Source: Isoetes taiwanensis (lineage: Eukaryota; Streptophyta; Lycopodiopsida; Isoetales; Isoetaceae). From it: DNA of 64,000 bases. Under the pieces are notes generated by a model that was not told where the DNA came from, searched no databases, and saw nothing but the letters and a program-made list of their open reading frames with translations. Positions 55,601 through 64,000 of the stretch are shown one piece after another; within the stretch, counting starts at the first letter, position 1; each line of letters opens with the position of its first letter. The position numbers were made by a program, and so were the translations under genes. Location: the NCBI GenBank assembly GCA_021234155.1, contig JAJEKV010000223.1:496001-560000 (forward strand), read 5' to 3'.

Positions 55601-56378
55601 CTGCCAAAAATAAGGAGAGAGAGCCTCTGTATTCCACGGCCTTTTTAGAACAAGGAATGCATAAAAACACAAGAATTAAAAAATTGTGCTCACCTGATAC
55701 CAGAGAACCCTAGGCCTCATCGCTGTCCTAGTGAACTACTCTCTAGTGAAGTAACTCTCTATCAGGCTTCCAAAACCAGCCGAGCAAAACCGTAAAAAGC
55801 TCACCATTATCGAATCGAACAAAGCTAGAAGGACCCTTTTGCACCTGGATCTGTGATGCTGATTTCGTGCAAATCTGTGATGTTGATTTCGTGTGAGCAT
55901 GTTCTTCGCTTGAAGCAAACCATGCACCAAACTATGGTATCGTACTTTAGGCATGAATGAATCACAAGGATTGGCAACTCCACAACCACGCAAATTGACA
56001 AACTATTAGAGTTCCGCAATTGTCGAAGCCTGGTTTTTTTTTTTTGGAATTCCAAAAGGCCTCTACCGGCCCATTTTTGGAACCTTTGTTGCTAACTTTT
56101 TGTCGACCTTACGGTTATAGAGACGGACCGCCGGGGCGATTTTCTCGAGATGTTGGACGACGGGGGGATGGCGCCTGTGCATCCGTCCTGCGCGTGGAGA
56201 TGGGCAGGTGATCTCCATATGGTTTCTGGATTTGGTCCAACAGGATGCCAAGTTCTGATTTGCAGATGGGTGTTCGTAGTTCCAGAGCAGGAGAGCAGCG
56301 ATGGCAGCAGAGAGCGCCTCATCAAGCCGGCCTGCTGTAGGTACACCTTAATCCTTTTGATCATGTTGAAGCGTTTAG
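55601..56378. other. No gene recognised
   Basis: A T run at about 56034-56046 and short frames only. The segment just upstream of 56379 may contain a leader or start exon for the HUH gene: CTACAG at 56388-56393 could be a splice acceptor. Confidence 0.4.
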
Positions 56379-57374
56379 CTAGGATGCCTACAGGTTTCGT
56401 GTGGGGAGGAAGGCTCTTTGAGAGTAGCTCACCACGCATCTAGGTGTGTCAGGGATTCAATTAGGCTTGAGTGTGACAGAGTCTTCCACAGAAGCAGCTT
56501 TGTAGAGGTGGCATCTGAGGCCCTCGAAAATTGTCAGGACAATAGGCTCCATGTTCTTGCAGATGTCTGTGATGCCACTGATTACGCTCCTAGGAAGAGA
56601 GGCAGGCCTAGAAAGGACGTTGCTCTGAAAATTAGAGAACAGGATGAGAAGGCAGAGAAGAGGATGCAAAGGCAGAGGGAGAAGGAGGAATTAAAGCAGA
56701 GGAAAGAGAAGGAGAGGACAGAAAAACGTGAGAGGGAGAGGAGGCAGAGGGAGGAAAAGAGAGAGGCGAATTTGGTGAAAAGGGGGAAATCTACAGGCCA
56801 GAAGAATGAGACTGCTGAGAAGTCCACTGTCATTGATCTCAGCGTGACGGTCAGCATTGAGGGAGCTGATGTATGGGAGGATCTATATGTGAGGACGTGT
56901 GAATTTCTTGAGGTTGAATGCTTGGCTGGGATGGTCTCCATTGAGCGTGGTTCAAAATTGGACCATTTGCACCTGCAATGTGTGTTCAGGATGCCCATGA
57001 CCACACCGACGGCTGCAAACATTCACCTCAAGCATGCTTTGAACTGGGTGGATCACAGACCGCCTGGAGGTGTGATTCTTTGCAAGGCTCTTAGGGACAC
57101 CCCTCTGCACTGCTTTGAAGGCATGCTAGGCTACTGCCTTAAAGATTTAGGCAAGATGCACTTCAAGCATCATATGAAAGCAGTTACTCCTGAGCAGTTA
57201 GAACGAGGCAAGAATCTTTACGCTCTTTACGGGGCGGGGGAGATAAAAAACTGTGTAGTTCTAGACAACCGAAACATTCTTGCTCGTGCACGGCATTTCG
57301 TGCTCTATCATGGCAGGAGGCAAAGAACTGCTAGCCTGTGTTACACGTTAGAAAGAATTTTTTCAAAACCCTAA
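56379..57374 (+). CDS. HUH endonuclease-like (Rep/Replitron-type) protein
   Basis: The frame is open from 56379 to the stop after 57374, but the first ATG lies about 82 residues in, so an upstream exon or an acceptor such as CTACAG|GTTTCG (56393) probably supplies the start. Counting from 56418, residues 58-66 carry an AT-hook-like core (KRGRPRK), and 70-122 form a charged Lys/Arg/Glu-rich helix. The catalytic domain follows: a beta-strand VTVSIEGADVWE (about 143-154), an ERGSKLDHLHLQC segment with the HUH motif (His183 and His185), and EGMLGYCLKDLGKMHF with one Tyr (239) and Lys (242), as in single-Tyr YxxK Rep proteins. The order motif I, HUH, YxxK is that of rolling-circle Rep endonucleases. 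No helicase domain is seen. I think it belongs near Replitrons, a transposon group with single-Tyr HUH enzymes, and not Helitrons. The C-terminus may be truncated. Confidence 0.6.
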   Translation, partial: LGCLQVSCGEEGSLRVAHHASRCVRDSIRLECDRVFHRSSFVEVASEALENCQDNRLHVLADVCDATDYAPRKRGRPRKDVALKIREQDEKAEKRMQRQREKEELKQRKEKERTEKRERERRQREEKREANLVKRGKSTGQKNETAEKSTVIDLSVTVSIEGADVWEDLYVRTCEFLEVECLAGMVSIERGSKLDHLHLQCVFRMPMTTPTAANIHLKHALNWVDHRPPGGVILCKALRDTPLHCFEGMLGYCLKDLGKMHFKHHMKAVTPEQLERGKNLYALYGAGEIKNCVVLDNRNILARARHFVLYHGRRQRTASLCYTLERIFSKP

Positions 57375-59583
57375 AGTAAAAGAGTTCGATGGTTGCATGC
57401 CGTGAACTAGCCTTCAGTACGGTATAATAAATTCCATTTTTACAAAGAATTAAAGAACGAAATTAAAAGCCACATTATGGCCACAACCCTCCTGGAAAAC
57501 AACCCACTCTCCTTGACTTTGCCTTTTCTAAACCTCCAGAAGACTCCAAGATTCATTGCAACATTTTTTTTAACAAACCTGTGTTTCAATGGCAATAGAG
57601 GTATATCCGACAGCATGGAAACTTCTGGATGGCCATCTCCAGAAAACACCATCTCTGCGATATAGCTGATCCAGCAATATCTGTATCTCAAACCAAGTAT
57701 TGGAACACAAAAAAAATAGAACTCGATGTGCTATTAAAGTTAGAAAAAAAAAAACATGCAAATATATTTTATATCGCCCTAACATTTTAGACCATACCAA
57801 GTACTTAAAAAAAAACCCGAAAAAAATCTTTTGGGAACCTTATCACAGCCACACGATTTTACCTCTTATCAAAAATCAATGGCCCAAAAAGGGTGCACTC
57901 TAGAAATACTATTTAGTACACTTGGATGAATACGACACCAAATCATAGAAAAACCTTAGTAAAAAGCGTACAAAAACACAAAGGAAATCCCCTGTTATTA
58001 TGCTAGATATTTGAGGCGAGATAAGGAAACTAAGATGCCCTCACATATCCATGTTTTGTACTTCTACAATTTATTGCTCTTCTTCTTGGAAATAAAACCA
58101 TGTAATTTTCATAGTACGTCTCTACTGAGCTCATAGTAGACAAACGCAAAGCTTTACCAGATTTACAATTCGTGCATTTGATAGTTCAAACTTGTGCTTT
58201 CAAAAACGAATTGCTGGTGCTATCTTCTAGCAATTTGAGAAAGCTAGGTATAAGTGCATCATTTTCACCATTGTATCCCTATATTCCTTTATTGACATAA
58301 GGCTCGATCGATATATTCTGTTTCTACAACACTAGTTTGGATGCCATGGTCAAGCCTACATTCGAGGCCTTGCTAATATTATCAGTGTTTCTGGAATATC
58401 TGTATCATTGCTCTTATGTTTTTATCCTGAAGGTATATATTAAACAAACATGCAATCGCATTCTTCTGGACTTCATATATTAATAAAACATGCAATTGCA
58501 CGAAGGGTTGCCCTCCGATGTCCCAAAGGGATGTGCGCATAGTCTTTGATGCATAGTGCCCGACCTAAGAATAAGTTCATGATCGTTTAACTTCGTTGAT
58601 CTCAACAAAACTAATGTTAAACACAGATGTTACCTTCTCGTAACACATTAGTCCGGCTCAAAAATTAAAAGTTTTGCAAGTTTTGGCACAGAAATCCAGC
58701 TTAATATGCTTTGCAAGTTGAAGCTCTGCTAAAAAACATATGCGGCAACAAGAAGCTTTGCTCAAAAATATTTTGGCAACAAGAAGCTTTGCAGCAGGAA
58801 GTTTTGCTCGGTGTGTATATTGGCGACAACGGTTTGCTAGGTCTGATAAAGAAAAAAAAAAAACCCAGTCAAAAGACCACCGTGGACAATTTTTGCCAAA
58901 AAAACCACTGTCTTTTTGTGCAAATCTAGATAAATTGGCCACGTGGACTTTTGGGACTATTTGGTGTTGTTTTTGGCATAAAACAACACTTAAAAACAAC
59001 CATGGACCAAAAAATTGGGGTCAGTGTGATATATTTTGAGTATATACTGGCATATACATGAACACATGCCATAAACCCACATGAATGAGGGTTTGCCCCC
59101 TTAGAGGCAACCCAAAAAAAATTAAATGTAAGTCTAATACCTAAAAACGTGTACTTCCAACTTGTTTTCGTTCTTATTATTTTGATTAACTTCCAATTGT
59201 TTGTCTCCTTTATATCAGATGGCAAACGACATTGTGCCCTGGCAAATATTTCATGTGTTTACTTCCAATGTGTTGCATATATGTACTTACCTTATGTTCG
59301 CATACTTAACTATGATATTTTAATCATAAGTTTTGGATCTGTCTTCTCTAATTTTCTACCTCAGGTCCTCACATCAATTAAAAAGCATTTTAAACGAAAG
59401 TAAAAACATTGATGATGTTGTTACTAGATAATTTCGGCAAAATAAACAATTATAAAATCAAATTATGTCCCTTCTTGCAAGCATCAACCTGTGGTGTTTT
59501 CAAAATTTGAACATATATGACATTAAAGGCCAAGTAAAAACATAAGCCAGGACATTAGCCCGTCTACGCCAGGCACACGTTTA
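57375..59583. other. No gene recognised; inverted remnant of module R at about 57978-58008
   Basis: AT-rich DNA. On the minus strand TAGCATAATAACAGGGGATT (ending near 57985) resembles the start of module R in the 54-55 kb array. Around 58735-58805 GCAACAAGAAGCTTTGC is repeated. The frames at 58658-59403 have no motif. Confidence 0.4.
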
Positions 59584-59830
59584 CTAGTATGCTCTTAATC
59601 TATAAAAGAGAACCCATGGGATTGCATGTTGCATAGATTGTTTGCCACATGGAATATAATGTACCTGCAATTGATAAACCATTTGAAAAGGAGAATCAAC
59701 TATTCTGTTCACTATTTGCCACATGAATTTACTCACTAGCATCTTTCTGTGCTGAAAGAAATCTAGTATCCCCAAGCCACCATATTTCTTGTCCAAAACA
59801 TCATTTGTTCTAGGTCGCTTAGTAATTGCC
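59584..59830 (-). pseudogene. Short LINE reverse-transcriptase C-terminal fragment
   Basis: A minus-strand frame encodes KKYGGLGILDFFQHRKMLVS and KFMWQIVN, the GGLGI segment that follows the RT thumb in plant LINEs. Nothing else of the element is visible. Confidence 0.65.
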
Positions 59831-59883
59831 TATGTAGACCTTAAGACATTTGAAAGGAATGCTTAGTAATTGCCACGTTAAAA

Positions 59884-59908
59884 TACTATCTATCTATCTA
59901 TCTATGTT
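59884..59908. repeat. CTAT microsatellite
   Basis: Five CTAT units in a row. Confidence 0.8.
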
Positions 59909-60699
59909 TGTTCATTACTTTTATTTAAAGAATTAGACGTATTATTTGCTAGGGGAGATGTTGAGTGATGTCTTGATTTTAGTTTTTTCTTTTTTTCTTG
60001 AGAGATGGATTTGAACATTTGGTAACGCATCATTGCATATATAGTAGTCATCATTAGTCATCATTGCACGTATAGTAGTCGTTGATTAACTTTAATAAAA
60101 GAAAAGACTAGTCTCATGCCCTCAACTTTAGCATTGAAATACGACAACATGGAAAACTTAGGAGGCTTAACTATACACAAGGAATGTTTTAATTTCAGAA
60201 TTAGAATAAGTTCATCGCCATTCTAAAGTAAACTGTTATTCAATGCCATTCTATGCTACTTTTATATTGTATAATAATCAGTCATTCGTTGGTCATTGTG
60301 AACAGGCTCAATCAATGACGAATTCATCTGATGCATTTTACCAATGAAACCATTCTGCAATAAAAAGCAATTCCAGATGTAAGAAACTAGCCCACATTAG
60401 ACCTTAAACTAGTGAGGACGTAACAAGAAAGATGCCAAAACTGGATATATATAAGGAGAGGATGTGTAGCATCAACTGGAGCATTTTTCTACACAATTGT
60501 GCAGACTTAATTTCTATAGAAACTGAATCTATTTATAAATATATTTACTTTTTACTTACAATAATACATGTGACTGCTACAGCAAAGTGCATGGTTGATT
60601 ACGTGAAAGTAATCACATAATTAACAATATTTGCTGTAGGCTCGGTAATGAGTTGATTTTCCAAGTAGAAAATAGAGCCCATTTAGTGCTATAGTTACT
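59909..60699. other. No gene recognised
   Basis: AT-rich stretch downstream of the CAMTA pseudogene (in its own direction of reading). Only one frame of about 60 codons, at 60432-60620, without motif. Confidence 0.4.
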
Positions 60700-63420
60700 T
60701 ACCAAAGTTCGTTGTTGGCCCTTAAGTAACCGCTGATACTGAGCACACGTTAGGTGACATCGGACCATAACCTGATACTGCTTTCTGTATAGCAGCTTCC
60801 TTCTGCTTTCTTCCAGCTTTCAACACATCTTCCTCTTCACTACTCTGTCCATTTCCAACAGTTTCGGCCGAAGACGTCTCAACATGAAAACCCCTAAGAT
60901 CAACACGTTTCTAGTGCCAACGAAGAACAGTTTTTTCAGGAATACCAACAGACCAAAGTAATCTCCTAAACTTTTTGCGTACTTTATGACCCCTGAAATG
61001 TGCCTGTAATGAAAATCAATATGATGTAAATTTAAAAAGTCCTATACATTATAAGGAGACAACAAATTTGAAGTCACCAAGAAAGTCAAAGGAGGAAAGG
61101 CTCTAAAAGACCTGAATTTTAACCACCCATTGTCGCAAGACCAAGAAGTCCTTATGGCCTTTCCAACTGCGAAGTAGCATAGACTTCATGTCTCGTCGTG
61201 ACATCCCATAATCGCTATCATATGTTGTGTCCGTGGTCTCTTGTCGCCTCCTGAAATATTCTTGGCGAAAGGTTGCATGAATCAAGGCAGCAGCCCGTGC
61301 TGCATTCCTCACTGCTCTTACCGATTCCTGCATTGAATTCTCATCATTATCTCGAGAGTTTTCCAAAATATCTCCTTTTTCAGAAACATATTCCACGGCC
61401 TTTTCTCCTGCAATGACAGTAGAAGTTGTCTATTTCATTTGTTGCCTTCTCTTTTAATGTTAAAGAGGACAAATGACTTGTGGGCGACATCTTCGCCAAG
61501 TACCCAGCAATTCCACCATACTATTACTTGCAGCAAGATCAGCTGGTGTTTGTCCGTTTGGATGACGTGGTATTGGGTCCGTTAAAAGCCTAGGTCCTGC
61601 TTCAGCTGCTAAAATGGCAACAACCACCTTTTGCCTGCTTCACATTAAACGAGTATTAGACATCTATAAACCCAATAAATTTTACGAATCGCGAGATTCT
61701 TGTAGTGGTTCCCAAGAGGACCGTGTCATGTCACACTCGAGGCCCTCTAGGCTTTGATATCCTGCTGGGGAGGGAGGGGACTGCAATAGAGATGACATTT
61801 TTAGAGTTTCTGCTCAGTTAATCGGATTAATCTAGAAGCAAAGTTTAAGTATCTTATTGCACCATCTAACCTAGAAGAAATATTTAAAGGTTTCTCCATC
61901 CAACTCTATAATGATTACATTAAGAAATGTCGTGCGACGATTAAACACCTTTCACTGTGTTTAATTACTGTACAACAAAATGCTCATGCGGACCATCCCA
62001 CTGGATTAGAAGACATCTTCCACTGCTACTGTAGTATAAGGCTCCTTCAACCATAGTCAAGGAAGTGCTCTCCAAGAAAGTAAGTGTGTCTATAAGCCCA
62101 AAATGACCTGATCCTAAGCTTGTATAGTAAATATCTCAATACCAAAGGGAACACGCTAGTGAAGTTGGACAAGAGTTTGAGGCAAGCAGGAACTGGAGTG
62201 TGTCCAAAGCCCACATTACACTTCTGCACTACAGCCAAACCTACATGCCTAAGTTTCTTTTATCCAACACTCTTTGCTTACCTAATACCTGATGGCTAAT
62301 GCCAACCATCCCAGGCCTAGCCAAACGGCCAAACAGGGCAATGACGATGAGGGTGGTGCGAGATCTTTCTCAAACTGTTGCAAGAAGTTTTTGCTTGATT
62401 AGTCAAACAGTAAGTGTCCATTTAAGCAGGCTAACACTAATTTAATGAACATGCTAATATCAGCTATACTTCTCCAAGAAGCCGTTTGTGTCACAATGTG
62501 ATAAAAAGCGAAAGTTGTTTAAAACCGCATTAGCCATAGGATATGCCTCCATTGCTGGAGGCTAGCATAGTCAATCTGGAAACTGAATCAATCACCCACA
62601 AGAATATTAATGGTGACCAAACCAACCAACGACAAAAATACCCAAATTGTTGGAGCATGCCATCAGCCAACGAAATTAAGAACTGTGCAGATTTAAGATC
62701 TTTCAGCATGTGACTTGCTACACTTTTATTAAAAGAGAAGGGCATTCTTAATTGCAAGATATGTCCAACACAGCAAAATAGACAAAGAATTTTCATACAA
62801 CCCGTGCTAGTATGCAATCACTAATCTGCAATGAACTATCATATATCATGCTCTACTAACCATCCTCGAAATGCAGCCCAGTGAAGAGCAGTCCATCCTT
62901 GCACGTCACAGAAATTGGCACCCACACCGGCGGCTAAGAGAGGGCTTATTGCCCAGTCGTAACCTAGTACAACTATGATATGTAGACTCTGTCCTTTATT
63001 ATCTAGAGTAGGAGTAATTTGCCCATGACTAGTAATAACATTGGAGATCCATTCCTGCAGCCTCTTTTTCAGTAATATCTGTATTACACATTCTTTAAAG
63101 TCATCGGTTGATGTTTGTAATGCATTATCCAATTCTATATCTTCTGGCAACTTATCATCTGTATTGCATGATCCCATAAGGATGCGTAGAAACCTCAGCT
63201 GTAGTTCCATGTCTTCTTGTTGGAAGCTAGTGAAAAGAGTACTTTGAATATGATGCCCTGAAGCACCTGAGTTGTGAACACGATAATGAAATTCACGTAT
63301 TTTGCTGCAAGCAAGCCTGTTTCCTGACGTAAAAAGGAACTGTTACAGAGTTATGAGGAGGTGCTTTACAGCGAAGAACTCCATCTTGTATAACTTCATA
63401 AAAGTCTGCACTGTGGTTTC
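60700..63420 (-). pseudogene. CAMTA-like: CAMTA-type calmodulin-binding transcription factor, partial and decayed
   Basis: Minus-strand exons match the second half of a CAMTA protein in order. The TIG domain end (QDGVLRCKAPPHNSVTVPFY, then after a shift GNRLACSKIREFHYR) leads into the ankyrin region (LLKKRLQEWISNVITSHGQ, YDWAISPLLAAGVGANFCDV, QGWTALHWAAFRG). The next exon (about 61630-61420) has VVVAILAAEAGPRLLTDP and HPNGQTPADLAAS. The IQ/calmodulin-binding exons follow (RAVRNAARAAALIHATFRQ; SWKGHKDFLVLRQWVVKIQ; GHKVRKKFRRLLWSVG). Splice sites are kept: GATG|GTTAGT near 62858, ATTACAG at about 61006 and TTTG|GTAAGT near 60705. The frame is broken near 63326, 61513, 61425 and 60745, and RWH-stop-KRVDLRGF (about 60914) has a TAG. 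The DNA-binding CG-1 domain is not in the window. CAMTAs regulate genes in response to calcium and cold; this copy looks dead. Confidence 0.8.
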
Positions 63421-63842
63421 ATAAAAGAGCTTTCTCATTTACACATTGATAAAATAAAAAGAAAACAGTTGAGCTACAACCATAGTCCTGCTAAGGATCA
63501 GGTTGTACAAGCAAAGCTCGAGTGAGCTAAGAAATCTATGATGGTGTGGAAGTACTTCCATCAATATATTGACAGGTGGAGATTAAACGACTATTCCCTT
63601 CGGCAGGCTCCAGGATAGCCTTTTTGGCAAGCAGCTTCAAGCATATTCGGAATAAAATGCAGAACAGAAATCATATAAAATGAAATATTCAATTTGGCCA
63701 TGAATTTCCAGCAGCCTTTTGCTAGCTCCTTGTCATATAACCATTCATCTACACATCATTTGAAGTTTCAGCAGCTAGTGCATCATACATAAAGGATTGA
63801 TTATGTACATTTATGTTCCTTCGTATCGGTGGTCCTTGGATG

Positions 63843-63965
63843 CCTGAGCCGCAAGCCCAAGTCTTGGTGATTTATGACTGGAGGTTGAATTGATTGTGTT
63901 CCTGCAGAAGCAGCAGGATAATTTCCACTAACATGAGGATATCCTATTACTAGAAAAAGTGCCCA
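63843..63965 (-). CDS. Possible further CAMTA exon (linker region)
   Basis: A minus-strand open frame encodes SGNYPAASAGTQSIQPPVIN and HQDLGLRLRHP. Its Pro/Gln/Ser composition fits the linker between the CG-1 and TIG domains of CAMTA, and its strand and position fit the pseudogene at 60700-63420. There is no domain proof, and the region between 63420 and 63843 would have to be an intron. Confidence 0.25.
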
Positions 63966-64000
63966 GCGTTGCTGGGCTTTTTGTCACGCATTAGGTTTTG

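Noticed and set aside
56582-57022. Ser/Leu/Phe-rich minus-strand frame
   Set aside because: Shadow of the Lys/Glu/Arg-rich helix of the HUH protein gene.

Overview
The window looks like a piece of repeat-rich nuclear chromosome from a land plant. The evidence is spliced genes with GT-AG introns, a CAMTA-type calmodulin-binding transcription factor gene (a streptophyte family), plant-style L1 LINEs with a DUF4283-like ORF1, Ty3/gypsy and Ty1/copia retrotransposons, a plant glucan branching enzyme fragment and many palindromic miniature elements. Several proteins (the dioxygenase, a single-Tyr HUH endonuclease and a protein with a GHTHED motif) make me lean towards a seed-free plant (bryophyte, lycophyte or fern), but this is an inference.

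Layout. 0-9.4 kb is the most genic part. It holds one apparently intact five-exon phytanoyl-CoA dioxygenase-like gene (2403-4498, minus), a promoter-like patch with heat-shock elements and a TATA box (6320-6430), and a decayed class 3 lipase gene (8320-9330). 9.4-19.6 kb is dominated by inverted repeats: a 118-bp MITE, then an 8-kb region with a nested, nearly mirror-symmetric arrangement. That region has an outer terminal inverted repeat at 11648 and 19615, inner palindrome arrays at 13.0-13.6 and 17.8-18.3 kb, and a broken unknown gene at the centre. 19.8-29.1 kb is a nested Ty3/gypsy element with diverged LTRs, LINE fragments in its 5' half, pol, an antisense ORF with its own promoter, and a long extra ORF before the 3' LTR. 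29.2-36.9 kb is an unfamiliar module of minus-strand broken genes whose introns and flanks carry a 13-bp palindrome (CACGCCWGGCGTG), including an eleven-unit array with a mostly 32-bp period.

37.3-40.2 kb is a frameshifted gene with a GHTHED motif, possibly a transposase-like protein. 40.3-45.2 kb contains a copia gag with its LTR, a branching-enzyme fragment, and a LINE C-terminus with a poly(A) tail. 47.07-52.97 kb is a full-length L1 LINE with 17-bp target-site duplications. 54.2-55.6 kb is a composite tandem array with tRNA-like (A-box/B-box) modules. 56.4-57.4 kb encodes an HUH endonuclease-like protein with an HLHLQ motif and a YCLK motif, reminiscent of Replitron/Rep proteins. 60.7-63.4 kb (perhaps to the window end) is a CAMTA gene that keeps its splice sites but has at least four frame disruptions and one stop codon.

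Only the dioxygenase gene can be assembled here without a lesion. The HUH protein ORF is open but lacks an obvious start exon. Most other coding material is in decaying mobile elements or pseudogenes. The most promising undescribed systems are the HUH element, the CACGCCWGGCGTG module and the mirror-symmetric 8-kb region.
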